From: JBPYFK01 sp051984675
Lineage (GTDB): Bacteria; Actinomycetota; Actinomycetes; Mycobacteriales; Pseudonocardiaceae
Length of the DNA: 64,000 nt
Reading direction: 5' to 3'
Assembly (NCBI GenBank): GCA_051984675.1
Contig: JBPYFK010000034.1
Span: 14,571 to 78,570 of the forward strand
The notes under the pieces: model-generated
What the model was told of the DNA's origin: nothing
What the model saw: the letters and a program-made list of their open reading frames with translations, nothing else
The model's database searches: none
Made by a program: the position numbers and the translations under genes
Part shown: one piece after another, positions 1-9,179 of the stretch
Position numbering within the stretch: position 1 is the first letter of the stretch
Layout of the letters: each line of letters opens with the position of its first letter

Positions 1-884
1 GCAGTGTTGATCACTTCCGCGAGCGCGTCCCGTTGGTCGACAAGCGCCTGCGTGATGCCCCGCAGATGATCCACATTGGACCGGATACGGCCGCGGTTGT
101 CCTGGATGAGCCTCTGGATGTCCTCCAGCGCGGGGCCGAGGTCGTGCAGGGCCTGGCCGAGTTGGCCGCGCTCGTCGGCGAGGAAATGGTTGGTGTCGGC
201 GAGCTGCGTGTTGAACTGCCGGACCTGCTGGTCGCTGTCCGCGAGCGTCTTGTTGAACTGCTGGAGGTGGTCGACTGTGGCGAACCAATCCTCCTTGGAT
301 CCCGACAGCGTGTTTTCGGCCTGACCGAGCTTCGTGATCATCTCGTTGAGCGCGGCACCGTTGCCCTTGAGATTCCGCGCTTCCACGGTGAGGGCGTCGG
401 AAAGCGCGCCCTGGTTGTTCGCACCGTTTGGCCCCAGGGCAGCCATCATCTTGTCCAGGTTTTGGTTGATTTGGTCGAGTTCCAGCGGCGTCTGGGTGCG
501 CTGGAGCGGGATCACCGTCCCGTCGCGCATCTGTGGCCCGCCCTGGTACACCGGGGTGAACTGCACGTACCGGTCGCTGACCAGGCTCGGTGCGACCGCG
601 ACGGCCTGCGCATTGGCCGGCACCGCGATGCCCGGGTCAAGTGTCATGTCCACCCGGACCTGGGTGCCCTGGGGCGTGACCTGTGTGATCGTGCCCACGG
701 GCATGCCCAGGACCCGCACGTCCGACCCCTGGAAAAGTCCCACTGCCGCGTCGAAGTACGCCGTGATCCTGGTGCGTTCTTGGCCGGAGAACAGCCACCA
801 CATAGCCCCTGCCACCAGGATTAGCGCCGCACTGGCGAGGGCGACTAGCTGTGCGAGCCTGCTGAGGCGGAATCGGTGGGTCAT
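1..884 (-). CDS. mceD: MCE family protein, MceD position (partial, runs off left edge)
   Basis: Fourth MCE substrate-binding subunit of an actinobacterial lipid importer, anchored in the membrane and reaching into the envelope. About 294 codons are visible; the C-terminus lies outside the window. One N-terminal membrane helix (about residues 10-30) is followed by an MCE domain (about 35-115) with the usual GSDVRVLGMPVG stretch, then a long helical region. The ATG overlaps the mceC stop by one base (TGATG) and follows a GGGGGGA ribosome site at 8 nt; a GTG one codon upstream is possible. The letter D is assigned from operon order only. Confidence 0.85.
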   Translation of the reverse strand, partial: MTHRFRLSRLAQLVALASAALILVAGAMWWLFSGQERTRITAYFDAAVGLFQGSDVRVLGMPVGTITQVTPQGTQVRVDMTLDPGIAVPANAQAVAVAPSLVSDRYVQFTPVYQGGPQMRDGTVIPLQRTQTPLELDQINQNLDKMMAALGPNGANNQGALSDALTVEARNLKGNGAALNEMITKLGQAENTLSGSKEDWFATVDHLQQFNKTLADSDQQVRQFNTQLADTNHFLADERGQLGQALHDLGPALEDIQRLIQDNRGRIRSNVDHLRGITQALVDQRDALAEVINT

Positions 885-1915
885 CACGGGTGTCCCCCCT
901 GAGCGGAACCGCCGGAGATCGGAGGCGAGCAGCCCTGTTCGTTGAAGCTGGCCGGACCCGCCTGCAGGATCGGGGGGACCTGACCACAGACGTAGCTGTC
1001 GAACCAGCGCCCGTTACCCGTGGTGTTGGTGAACAGCCGGGTGAAGGGTGCGAGGTTCTGCAGTCCGCGGCTGAGGCTGTCCTGGTTCGCCGCCAGCATC
1101 GCGGTGATCTGGTCGAGCTTGGCCAGCGCGGGCTGGAGCTGGCCGCCGTCGTCCGCCACCAGGCCCCGCAACTGCTGGGCGAGCTGTTGCGTGCCCATCA
1201 GCAGCTTGCTGATGGCGTCCTTACGGAACTCGATCTCGCCGAGCAGCAGGTTCCCGTCGGAGATCAGCCGCTGGAAGTTTCCGTCCCGATCGGCGATCGT
1301 CTTGGTGACCTGGTTGGTGTTCTGCAGCAGCTGGCGGATCTGCTCATCGCGGGACGCGATCGTCTGGGAGACCGCGGACAGTCCGTGGAGGGCGTCCCCG
1401 ACCTGTTGCGGGCTGTCGCGGAAGGTGTCCGCCATGACCTGGAAGCTGCGCGCGAGTTCCTGCGTGTCGATCTCCCCCTGCGCCCTGCCGACATCGTTGA
1501 AAGCCTGGGTGATTTCGTAGGGCGCGGTGGTGCGCTGTACTGGAATGGGCGTGTCCGGGTCCAGTGGCCGATCTCCCTGTGGATCGACTGCCAGGTACTT
1601 CTGACCCAGCAGCGTCTTGATCTCGATGGAGGCTGTGCTTCGGTTCCCCACCCAGGCGTCGTCGATGCGGAAGTCCACCCGGACGTGGTTGCCTTCCAGC
1701 TCCATGTTGGTCACCGTGCCCGCCTTGACCCCAGCGATGCGCACCTCGGCGTTCGGCCGCAGCCCGGCCGCTTCGCTGAAGTCCGCGCTGTAGGTGGTGC
1801 CGCTGCCGATCAGCGGCAGGCTGTTGAAGTTGAACGCCACCAGCACCGTGACGACGATCAGGACCAGGCCGATCACTCCGACCGTCACGGGGTTGACTTC
1901 GCGCAGGCGTTTCAT
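884..1915 (-). CDS. mceC: MCE family protein, MceC position
   Basis: Third MCE subunit of the lipid-import operon, 343 aa. It has an N-terminal membrane helix (about 10-32), an MCE domain with the AEVRIAGVKAGTV signature (about 38-115), and a long coiled helical domain expected to help form the periplasmic tunnel. A GTG at 1924 opens the same frame, but the ATG at 1915 is preferred because GAGG sits 8 nt upstream and ATGA overlaps the mceB stop. Two C-terminal cysteines (SYVCGQ and EQGCSP) resemble those of other MceC/MceB proteins. Confidence 0.88.
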   Translation of the reverse strand: MKRLREVNPVTVGVIGLVLIVVTVLVAFNFNSLPLIGSGTTYSADFSEAAGLRPNAEVRIAGVKAGTVTNMELEGNHVRVDFRIDDAWVGNRSTASIEIKTLLGQKYLAVDPQGDRPLDPDTPIPVQRTTAPYEITQAFNDVGRAQGEIDTQELARSFQVMADTFRDSPQQVGDALHGLSAVSQTIASRDEQIRQLLQNTNQVTKTIADRDGNFQRLISDGNLLLGEIEFRKDAISKLLMGTQQLAQQLRGLVADDGGQLQPALAKLDQITAMLAANQDSLSRGLQNLAPFTRLFTNTTGNGRWFDSYVCGQVPPILQAGPASFNEQGCSPPISGGSAQGGHP

Positions 1916-2943
1916 GGTCGACACCTCGCGGGCATCTGCTCGGGGCCGCCGGTGTTGATCGGAACCACCACGCCCAGGCTGGAGATCCGAACGTCACCCG
2001 TAGACTGGCAGAGGTAGTAGTTGAACCATCCGCCGTAGCTCGCGGTGCGGTTGATCGTGTTCAGCTTGTCCGGCAGGCCCTGGACGAACCGCCGCACGAG
2101 GTCCTGGTTGTCGTCGAGGTTCTGCGACAACCGACCCAGACCGTCGATGTCGGCCTTCAGCGGCGGCCGGGTATCGGCCAGCAGTCCGGCGGTAGCCTGG
2201 TTGAGTTCGCTGATGCCGGAGATGGCATCCCCGATGGACTGCCGGTCGGCGGACAGGCCGGAGACGAGCTGCTGGGTTTGAACGAGCACTGTGGACAGTT
2301 CATCGCTTCGGGAGTTCACTGTGTCCAGCGCGCCGTTCAGATTCGTGATCACCTCGCCGATCACCTGATCGCGGTTCGCGATGGTGGAGGTGAGCGAGGC
2401 GATGTGGGACAGCAGGCTGTCCATGGTTCCGCCTTCACCCTGCAACACCTGAACAATCGACTGGGACAGCCGATTGGTGTCCTGGGGTGACAGCAGGCGC
2501 AGCAGCGGCCGGAATCCGTTGAACAGCACGGTCAGGTTGAGGGCGGGTTTGGTGTGCTGCAACGGGATCGTGGCTCCTTCAGGCAGCATCGCGCTCGCTG
2601 GACCGGCGCCTCTATCCACAGCCACGTACCGTTGGCCGATGAGGTTGCGGTATCGGATCGCGGCCGTCACCGACGCCGGCAACAGCCGCTTACCGAACAG
2701 GCTGAACCGCACCTCGGCCTGCCGGCGGTCCGCGATGCGGATCGAGTCGACCTGCCCGACCTTCACCCCTGCGATCCGCACGTCGTCGCCTTCGTTCAGC
2801 CCGGCGACGTCGGTGAAGCGGGCCGCGTACGTCGTCGTCGGCCCGAACCCGGTGTTCGCGATCGTGAGCCCGAGCAGGCCCGTGGTCAACAGGGTGATCA
2901 CGATGAACGCGATCAGCTTGATCAGCGGTCCACGGATCGACAT
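1912..2943 (-). CDS. mceB: MCE family protein, MceB position
   Basis: Second MCE subunit, 343 aa. It begins MSIRGPLIKL, typical of MceB, then a membrane helix (about 8-30), an MCE domain containing DDVRIAGVKVGQV (about 35-115) and a helical C-terminal domain. The frame is open up to 3000, but the ATG at 2943 overlaps the mceA stop (TGATG), as at other junctions of this operon, and gives the family start. Translational coupling with mceA and mceC is inferred from the overlaps. The exported lipid-like substrate cannot be told from sequence. Confidence 0.88.
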   Translation of the reverse strand: MSIRGPLIKLIAFIVITLLTTGLLGLTIANTGFGPTTTYAARFTDVAGLNEGDDVRIAGVKVGQVDSIRIADRRQAEVRFSLFGKRLLPASVTAAIRYRNLIGQRYVAVDRGAGPASAMLPEGATIPLQHTKPALNLTVLFNGFRPLLRLLSPQDTNRLSQSIVQVLQGEGGTMDSLLSHIASLTSTIANRDQVIGEVITNLNGALDTVNSRSDELSTVLVQTQQLVSGLSADRQSIGDAISGISELNQATAGLLADTRPPLKADIDGLGRLSQNLDDNQDLVRRFVQGLPDKLNTINRTASYGGWFNYYLCQSTGDVRISSLGVVVPINTGGPEQMPARCRP

Positions 2944-4301
2944 CACTGCACCGTCACCTCCGTTCCGCGGAACAGCGGACCGACCAGCAGACTGCTCCAC
3001 GAGGGAACCTGGTCAGGCGGAACGGCCAACGAGGGCGCCAGGAGAAAGTCCAGCAGTCGCTGCTCCTCCGGCGAGTTCGGTAATGCGGTAGGCGCGGACG
3101 CTGCCGCCGACTGTGGCAGGGTCGGTGCGGGGGTGTTCAGGGGTGGCGAGGTGGCTCCGCTGCCGGACTGGGACGACTGGCGCGCTGGCGGATGTTGCGA
3201 ACCGTCCTGCACCGGGCCGTCCGGCGGATACTCCGGTGCCGGCGGTTGGTTGCTGTAGCAGCGGGGGCCGCGCGTGTCGTCGTAGCGGGGAGTGTCCTGG
3301 CCCGGCACGTACTTGCCTCGGCTTTGGCTCACCTTGACGGTGAGGTGGACGACTCCCGGTTCGTTCGTCCCCTTCCCAGCGATGTGGTCGGTTTCCGGGA
3401 TGTTGCCCGCGATCTGATTGAGCAGGCAGGGGTACTCCGGGGCGTACCGGGCGAGCAACTCGTTGGTCGGTCGGCTCGACGCGTTGAGGTTGATGATGTT
3501 GTTCTTGTTCGTCCGCAGGAAGCTGTCCATATCCCGCGAAGAAGTCGTCAGCGAGCTGTAGAGCCGGTCCAAGCCGACTCGCTGCTGCGCGACCGTCCTC
3601 GCATTGACGGAAAAGTCGCTGAACGCCTGCATCAAATCAGGAACCGCATCGGCATACGTGTTCGAGACATCGGCCAATTTCCGAAGATCGTTCGTCAGGG
3701 TAGGCAGCGACGGATTCAGCCTTTCCAGGTAACGATTGAGTTCCACCATCGTCTGGCCAAGCTCTTGACCACGCCCCTCCAGCGTCATCGAAATGGTATT
3801 CAGGGTCATCGCGAGCTTTTGCGGCTGCACGGCCTGCAACACCGGCATCAAATCGTTGAGCACCTTCTCGAGCTCGATCGAGGTACTGCTGTGGTCCTGG
3901 TCGATGGCATCACCATTGGCAAGCGAGGCATGCGACGGCCGACCGGGGAGGACGAGACTCACGTAGCGCTCGCCGAACAGCGTTTTCGGCAGCAACCGCG
4001 CGGAGACGTTGCGGGGGATCAGGTTCGCTTTGTCCGGCTCCAGCGCGAGATCGAGTTCGGCGCCGTCTCCGACCGCACGTACGGTCCTGACCTCACCGAC
4101 AATGAGCCCTCGCACCTTCACATCCGACGGTGGTTGGAGCTGGTTGCCGACGTGGTCGGTCCGCAGCGCCACGTGCACGACGGGCGTGAACACCTTTTCG
4201 TACACCAACACCGTCGAGGCCAGAAACACGATGATGACGCTGATATAGGCCAGGCCGATGATGCGGCGTCCGAATACTCCGAGAGGGCTGCGTTCGGTCA
4301 T
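2943..4301 (-). CDS. mceA: MCE family protein, MceA position
   Basis: First MCE subunit after the two permeases, 452 aa. It has an N-terminal membrane anchor (about 12-32), an MCE domain with VKVRGLIVGEVR (about 40-120), a helical region to about 320, and a long Pro/Ser/Gln-rich low-complexity C-terminal tail (about 335-420), common in actinobacterial MceA but poorly conserved. The ATG overlaps the yrbEB stop as ATGA. MceA to MceF are thought to form a heterohexameric lipid-binding tube on the YrbE permease. Confidence 0.88.
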   Translation of the reverse strand: MTERSPLGVFGRRIIGLAYISVIIVFLASTVLVYEKVFTPVVHVALRTDHVGNQLQPPSDVKVRGLIVGEVRTVRAVGDGAELDLALEPDKANLIPRNVSARLLPKTLFGERYVSLVLPGRPSHASLANGDAIDQDHSSTSIELEKVLNDLMPVLQAVQPQKLAMTLNTISMTLEGRGQELGQTMVELNRYLERLNPSLPTLTNDLRKLADVSNTYADAVPDLMQAFSDFSVNARTVAQQRVGLDRLYSSLTTSSRDMDSFLRTNKNNIINLNASSRPTNELLARYAPEYPCLLNQIAGNIPETDHIAGKGTNEPGVVHLTVKVSQSRGKYVPGQDTPRYDDTRGPRCYSNQPPAPEYPPDGPVQDGSQHPPARQSSQSGSGATSPPLNTPAPTLPQSAAASAPTALPNSPEEQRLLDFLLAPSLAVPPDQVPSWSSLLVGPLFRGTEVTVQ

Positions 4302-5137
4302 CCCGCGATCCTCACCGTCGTGGTCGCGCCCCAGATCGCCAAGGTGAGAAAGAAGTCCAGCACGTTGATCGAGATGATCGCGGTCCGCACCGCACGACCG
4401 ACCGCCGACCCGACTCCCGCCGGTCCGCCGGTGGCCCGAAAACCGAAGTAGCAGTGCACCAGCACGATCACGAGGCTGAACAGCAGAACCTTGCCGAAGG
4501 AATACAGCACGTCCTCCGGTGGCAGGAAAAGGTTGAAATAGTGGTCATACGTGCCGGCTGACTGCCCGTAGAAATACACCGTGATCACCCGAGACGCCAG
4601 ATACGACGACAGGAGTCCAATCACGTACAACGGGATCACCGCCAGAAACGCCGCGATGACCCGCGTGGTCACCAGATAGGGCACGCTGCGCACGGCCATG
4701 ACCTCCAGCGCATCCACTTCCTCCGAGATGCGCATGGAGCCGAGCTGCGCGGTGAAACCGCAGCCCACCGTCGCCGACAGCGCCAAACCCGCGACCAGCG
4801 GCGCCACCTCGCGCGTGTTGAAATACGCCGTGATGAACGCGGTGAACGCCGACGTGCCCAGCTGGTTCAACGCGGTGTAGCTCTGCATGCCGACCACCAC
4901 ACCGGTGAACAGCGTCATCCCGATCATCACGCCGATCGTGCCGCCGAGGACCGCCAGGGCACCGCTGCCGAAGCTCACTTCCGCGAGCAGCCGCGCCGTC
5001 TCCTTCGCATACCGCCGGGCTGTCCGCGGCGCCCACGCGATCGCCCGCAGGTAGAAGGTGGCCTGGTCACCCGCCGTGTCCAGGAATCCCACCGGGCGCT
5101 GCGCCACCCGGCGCGCCCAACTGGTTCCGTTGGCCAT
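4298..5137 (-). CDS. yrbEB: MlaE/YrbE-type ABC permease, second copy (YrbEB)
   Basis: Integral membrane permease of the Mce importer, 279 aa with about five or six hydrophobic segments. The MlaE family signature appears as FTAQLGSMRISEEVDALEVM (about residues 135-155), the EExDAL loop believed to contact the MceG/MlaF ATPase. No ATPase gene is in the window, which fits actinobacteria, where it is normally unlinked. The gene starts 3 nt after the yrbEA stop and overlaps mceA by four bases. Confidence 0.9.
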   Translation of the reverse strand: MANGTSWARRVAQRPVGFLDTAGDQATFYLRAIAWAPRTARRYAKETARLLAEVSFGSGALAVLGGTIGVMIGMTLFTGVVVGMQSYTALNQLGTSAFTAFITAYFNTREVAPLVAGLALSATVGCGFTAQLGSMRISEEVDALEVMAVRSVPYLVTTRVIAAFLAVIPLYVIGLLSSYLASRVITVYFYGQSAGTYDHYFNLFLPPEDVLYSFGKVLLFSLVIVLVHCYFGFRATGGPAGVGSAVGRAVRTAIISINVLDFFLTLAIWGATTTVRIAG

Positions 5138-5140
5138 CGC

Positions 5141-5929
5141 TCACATCCCCTTCGGCGGGATGAGTTGCAGGTAGATCGCCGTCAGCACCACGTTGACGAG
5201 GAACAGCAACATGAACGAGATGACGACGGACTGGTTGACGGCATCGCCCACACCCTTGGGACCTCCGGCCGGGTTCAGCCCCCGATGCGCGGCCACCACG
5301 GCGGCGATGAACCCGTAGATCACGGCCTTGATCTCACCGATCCACAGGTCCGGTAGCTGCGCCAACCCGTTGAAGCTGGCCATGTAGGCACCCGGCGTAC
5401 CACCCTGCATGATCACGTTGAAGAAGTAGCCGCCCAGCACACCCACGACGCTGACCACGCCGTTGAGCAGCGTCGCGACCAGCATCGATGCCAGCACCCG
5501 GGGCACCACGAGCCGGTGGATCGGGGACACGCCGAGGGTCTCCATCGCGGCGATCTCCTCCCGGATCGTGCGCGCGCCCAGGTCCGCGCAGATCGCCGAA
5601 CCACCCGCGCCCGCGATCAGCAGCGCGGTGATCAGCGGGCTGGCCTGCTGGATGATCGCCAGCACGCTGGACGCGCCGGTGAAGGACTGCGCACCGATCT
5701 GCTTGGTCAGCGACCCCAGCTGCAACGCGATCACCGCACCGAACGGCACCGACACCAGCGCGGTGGGAACGATCGTCACACTCGCCACGAACCACGACTG
5801 CTGGACGAACTCGCGCCATACCAGCGGCCGCGTAACGGCCATGCGCGCCACGTCCACCGCGAGCACGAACAGGTTGCCCGTCTGCCGAAGCGCACCAGAG
5901 CCGGGGAACGCTCGAACCGAGGCGGTCAT
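5141..5929 (-). CDS. yrbEA: MlaE/YrbE-type ABC permease, first copy (YrbEA)
   Basis: First gene of the mce operon, 262 aa, a multi-spanning permease paired with YrbEB. It carries the MlaE loop as ICADLGARTIREEIAAMETLG (about residues 115-135). The ATG is preceded by GGAGG at 6 nt. It diverges from a PucR-type regulator across a 303-bp gap, so that gap should hold the operon promoter. Confidence 0.9.
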   Translation of the reverse strand: MTASVRAFPGSGALRQTGNLFVLAVDVARMAVTRPLVWREFVQQSWFVASVTIVPTALVSVPFGAVIALQLGSLTKQIGAQSFTGASSVLAIIQQASPLITALLIAGAGGSAICADLGARTIREEIAAMETLGVSPIHRLVVPRVLASMLVATLLNGVVSVVGVLGGYFFNVIMQGGTPGAYMASFNGLAQLPDLWIGEIKAVIYGFIAAVVAAHRGLNPAGGPKGVGDAVNQSVVISFMLLFLVNVVLTAIYLQLIPPKGM

Positions 5930-6232
5930 CTCACGCCTCCTGCCCGCTCATGCTACTGCCGCTCGGGCAGCTGCCGCTGTACCGACGCCCATCAACGTCA
6001 CTCCCGGATGCTCGTTGGAACACATGGAGGAATCCGCTGCTCTGCCTGCGTGCGGTGTCCGATTCAGGGTCCGATTCAGGGTCCGAATCCGGTCATCGCG
6101 TCTCGGGCCATCAGGCTCGCCACAGCGGCCGATGGAATCCATAGGCGCAGCGCCCAAAGATCGGGGGCAGCATCTGGGCGATCCGCCCGAGCCGCTATGG
6201 ACTACCAGGGCCGTCGCGTGCAAGGCTGGACC
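5930..6232. promoter_or_regulatory. Divergent promoter region between the mce operon and the PucR regulator
   Basis: A 303-bp non-coding gap between two divergent starts. It holds a 12-bp tandem repeat (listed separately) in its right half. I see no clear -35/-10 pair. Long open frames crossing it lack coding character. Confidence 0.6.
6057..6088. repeat. Tandem 12-bp repeat, about 2.6 copies
   Basis: The unit gtccgattcagg occurs exactly at 6057-6068 and 6069-6080, followed by a partial third copy (gtccgaat, 6081-6088). It lies about 145 bp before the PucR-type start and about 130 bp before yrbEA, a position suitable for cooperative regulator binding. Its role is an inference. Confidence 0.7.
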
Positions 6233-7507
6233 ATGTCCGTACCGACTGGCCGGTCTGCCATCCACGGTCTGCCTGGCTCCGCCACCGAGGCCCTGTGCGC
6301 GCTGAGCCGAGTGGTGCTCGACGATGTCGACAACCTGACCACCCGGTTGACGAACATGCTCGTCGAGCGCGAACCCGCCTACGCCCACCTGAACGACGGG
6401 AGTGGTCACGACCTGGGCCGCCACCTGCGGGGCAACATCGAACTCTGGGTCCAGTCGCTGGCCGGCGACCAGCGCGAGAGCGCGGATCTGGAGTCCGCTG
6501 CGCGCGAGACCGGCAGGTTGCGCGCGCTGCAAGGGCTACCTCTGGAGGCGGTGTTGCGTGCGTACCGCCTGGCCGGACGGGCTCTCTGGGAGGCGCTGTT
6601 GACCGCCTCCCGCGAGCACTTCGACGGCACGTATGACAACGTGCTGCTGGATGTCGCCAGCGACGTGTGGCGGCTGATCGACAACAGCTCCTCCGTGCTC
6701 GCCGACGCCTACCGGCGCGAGGAGGCGCGCCTGTGCGGCGAGAAACTCAGCCACAAGCAGGCGTTGCTTAACGCGATCCTCGAACGCGACGATCCTGCCC
6801 TGGTCAAGGAGGCTTCGACGGTGCTCGGCCTGCCGGAGAGCGGGCCGCTGCTGTGCATTGTCGCGCCACTGGAATCGCCCCGGGACGAGCCACTGCGCTC
6901 GCCGCGGAGTGCGCTGGCCGCGCAGGGCGTCACGTCCTTCTGGAGCACCCGCGCGCGGGATGTCGTCGGCGTCGTGTCGCTTGGTAGCAGCACCGCCGAG
7001 GTCGTGCTCGACGCACTGCGCCCAGCCGTCCTGGGTCCTGCCGGAGCGTCCCCGGTCGTAGCGGGCCTGGCCAACGCCGCTGACGGTTACGAGATGGCGC
7101 TGATAGCCGCCCGGACCCTACGAAGACCCGGACTGGCCACATTGGACGATCGACTACCGGAGGCGCTGCTGATCAGTAATCCGGTTCTGGCAGCTCGCCT
7201 TCTCCCGGTCGCTGTCGGCAGCGCCCTCAGCCTCCCCGGGCACGAGCGGAAAACCCTGTTGGACACGCTGGAGGCGCTGCTGATCTGCAACGGCTCCGCC
7301 ACGCACGCGGCCGAGCGCCTGCATTGCCACCGCAACACGGTGCTTTACCGCCTCCAGCGCATCGAGGCGATCACCGGACGGAAGCTCGCCAAACCCCGTG
7401 ACCGCCTTGTCTTGACTTTGGGAATACTGGCTCGTCAAACGCATCCCACCCAGCCGACCGGTGGGCTCGGAACCCGTTTCCTGAGCAGCGATTCACAGGC
7501 ATCCTGA
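6233..7507 (+). CDS. PucR-type helix-turn-helix transcriptional regulator
   Basis: DNA-binding regulator, 424 aa. The C-terminal PucR HTH region (about 355-415) contains LLICNGSATHAAERLHCHRNTVLYRLQRI in two adjoining parts; the central part looks like the GGDEF-related CdaR/PucR domain and the N-terminus is helical. The frame is open far upstream (to 5516), but the homologous part begins near ATG 6233 and the upstream stretch has no coding character. No strong ribosome site is visible. Divergent position makes the mce operon the likeliest target. Effector unknown. Confidence 0.82.
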   Translation: MSVPTGRSAIHGLPGSATEALCALSRVVLDDVDNLTTRLTNMLVEREPAYAHLNDGSGHDLGRHLRGNIELWVQSLAGDQRESADLESAARETGRLRALQGLPLEAVLRAYRLAGRALWEALLTASREHFDGTYDNVLLDVASDVWRLIDNSSSVLADAYRREEARLCGEKLSHKQALLNAILERDDPALVKEASTVLGLPESGPLLCIVAPLESPRDEPLRSPRSALAAQGVTSFWSTRARDVVGVVSLGSSTAEVVLDALRPAVLGPAGASPVVAGLANAADGYEMALIAARTLRRPGLATLDDRLPEALLISNPVLAARLLPVAVGSALSLPGHERKTLLDTLEALLICNGSATHAAERLHCHRNTVLYRLQRIEAITGRKLAKPRDRLVLTLGILARQTHPTQPTGGLGTRFLSSDSQAS

Positions 7508-7561
7508 GCCTCCACTCACCGAGCACCATCGCAGGTGACGAGTACAGGTACCGTGCCAGAT

Positions 7562-8155
7562 ATGCCGCTCGATCATGGCCAGCAAGCCCTGCTGATTGTC
7601 GACATGCAAACGTCGTTTCTCGCCGCGAACGGGGTGATCGCGCGAACGCGCGGGGCACTGTCCGGCTCCGAGGATCTGGTCAAGCGCACGGCGTGCCTTG
7701 TCGACCAAGCGCGGACGCGAGGCATGCCGATCGTCTACACGCGACACGGCTATCGCGCGGACTACGCCGACGCCGACCTGCTGATGCGGCGCGACGAAGC
7801 GGCTCGCCGCGAGAAGGCACTGGTGGCCGGCACGGCCGATGCCGAGATCATGGCCGAACTCGCACCGCTCGCCGACGACGTCGTGATCGACAAGAATCGC
7901 TACGACGCCTTTCGATGCACGTCCTTGGACGCCGAACTGCGGCGCCGGGACGTGACAGAGCTCCTCATCGCCGGAATACTGACGAATGTCTGCGTGGAAA
8001 CGACGGCCCGAGCCGCGTATGACCGTGACTACGCCGTCGTGGTGGTAGCGGGCTGCACCGCTGCTCGCACCGAAACCCTGCGCCGCAACGCGATCGACAG
8101 TCTGGTCGCGAGCAGGCTGGCTCGTGCGGTCAGCGAACTCGATGTCCCGACCTGA
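7562..8155 (+). CDS. Isochorismatase-family cysteine hydrolase
   Basis: Cytosolic alpha/beta hydrolase, 197 aa. The family triad is visible: Asp in LLIVDMQ (about 16), Lys in VVIDKNRYDAF (about 110) and Cys in GILTNVCVETTARAA (about 144). Such enzymes hydrolyse C-N bonds in nicotinamide, N-carbamoylsarcosine, ureidoacrylate and similar compounds; the substrate cannot be assigned. A GTG at 7535 opens the same frame; ATG 7562 is chosen because the family usually starts just before this beta-strand. Its 3' end overlaps an amidohydrolase relic on the other strand. Confidence 0.85.
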   Translation: MPLDHGQQALLIVDMQTSFLAANGVIARTRGALSGSEDLVKRTACLVDQARTRGMPIVYTRHGYRADYADADLLMRRDEAARREKALVAGTADAEIMAELAPLADDVVIDKNRYDAFRCTSLDAELRRRDVTELLIAGILTNVCVETTARAAYDRDYAVVVVAGCTAARTETLRRNAIDSLVASRLARAVSELDVPT

Positions 8156-8294
8156 ACACCGCGCGGATATCCAGGATGGTTTCGATCTCGTGGAGCGGAT
8201 TCGCGGGGACCGCGACGAGGTCCGCGTCGTAACCGGGCGCGATCCGGCCTTTGCCGATGCGCAGCAGCGTCGTACCCTGGCGATCGCGTGCTGG
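8130..8294 (-). pseudogene. C-terminal remnant of an amidohydrolase (imidazolonepropionase/prolidase type)
   Basis: The minus strand encodes 54 residues ending in a stop at 8130, containing IGKGRIAPGYDADLVAV followed by NPLHEIETILDIRAV. This is the characteristic end of metal-dependent amidohydrolases, where the chain returns to the small beta domain. An in-frame TAG lies directly upstream (8295-8297) and no catalytic domain follows, so only the tail remains. It overlaps the 3' end of the hydrolase gene by 26 bp. The 135 bp beyond it (8295-8429) show nothing recognisable. Confidence 0.7.
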
Positions 8295-8429
8295 CTAGAG
8301 GTGGCGCGACGCCGCGCTCTGGCGGGCGCTCCCCCACTCCACGAGCCCACCGACAACAGGCTTCTCCCGGTACTGCTGGCCGACGAATCGACGGTGCCTG
8401 CCGAAGTACGCAACCTGCGAAGCCTGCGA

Positions 8430-9179
8430 TCAGCGCAAGCGCATGATCGCGAGATAGTTGCCACGAGTGTCGGGTCGAAGCTCAGCGAGACGCCAGGGCG
8501 AATCGTTGACCAGTGCAGCGAGTTCACTCTCGGAGCAGAGGAGATAATCGAAGAATTCCGTGGCCAGTCTCCGATGCCGAACGCGAATGCGGACTTGTCC
8601 GGGAAGACGGCCCTGCCGTCGATTGACCTCTTGGTAGGCGACGTGAACCGGGTCCTCGGTGGCGTACGGATCGACTCCTGAGGCGATGATCCGCGCCCCT
8701 GGCACGGCCACCGTTGCCAGTTCACTCAGAACGACCGGCGCCCGCTGGGCGCTACCGAGCAAACCCAGATTGTTGCCCAACAAGAGAATCGTGGTAAAGC
8801 GGCCGAGAGAATCCGGCAGTGCCGTAACCGAACCGGGGAAAGCCCGCACACCGCGAGCCTGCGCGACGTCGACCGCCCCCGGCGACGGATCGACCCCCAC
8901 GACCTCGACCCCCGCAGCACCGAGGGGTCGCGCGTGGCGGCCCGCGCCACAGCCGACGTCCAGCACTCGGCCGGACGCTTCCTCCAGCGCGGATCTTTCG
9001 AAAGCGGGCCATCCGTCAGGTTCGGCGAAGTAGCGCGCCGCGTCACCGACCGAGACCAGCCCGTCAGAGCGCTCGATGACCTCGAACGCGACGCCCGGCA
9101 ACGCACCGCCGGCCTGACACTGGCGCAACGCCTCACCGAAGGCGTCACCTATCTCGGGGCGCGACCGCGATCCATCCAT
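8430..9179 (-). CDS. Class I SAM-dependent methyltransferase
   Basis: 249-aa protein with the SAM-binding glycine loop VLDVGCGAGRHARPL (about 63-77), followed by VVGVDPSPGAVDVA (acidic residue contacting SAM ribose) and motif IV TILLLGNNLGLLG. Substrate unknown. The frame is open to 9311, but ATG 9179 begins the family-like sequence; no clear ribosome site is seen. It diverges from the NB-ARC/LuxR regulator, 111 bp between starts. Confidence 0.8.
   Translation of the reverse strand: MDGSRSRPEIGDAFGEALRQCQAGGALPGVAFEVIERSDGLVSVGDAARYFAEPDGWPAFERSALEEASGRVLDVGCGAGRHARPLGAAGVEVVGVDPSPGAVDVAQARGVRAFPGSVTALPDSLGRFTTILLLGNNLGLLGSAQRAPVVLSELATVAVPGARIIASGVDPYATEDPVHVAYQEVNRRQGRLPGQVRIRVRHRRLATEFFDYLLCSESELAALVNDSPWRLAELRPDTRGNYLAIMRLR

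Noticed and set aside
6057..6088. CRISPR-like array
   Set aside because: The repeats are 12 bp and directly adjacent, with no spacers and no cas genes.
5516..6232. Upstream extension of the PucR regulator to 663 aa
   Set aside because: The extra 239 residues overlap yrbEA on the other strand, are Arg-rich nonsense and precede the family start.
8124..8681. 185-codon plus-strand open frame after the isochorismatase gene
   Set aside because: Its right half is antisense to the methyltransferase gene, its left half overlaps the amidohydrolase relic, and it has no recognisable domain.
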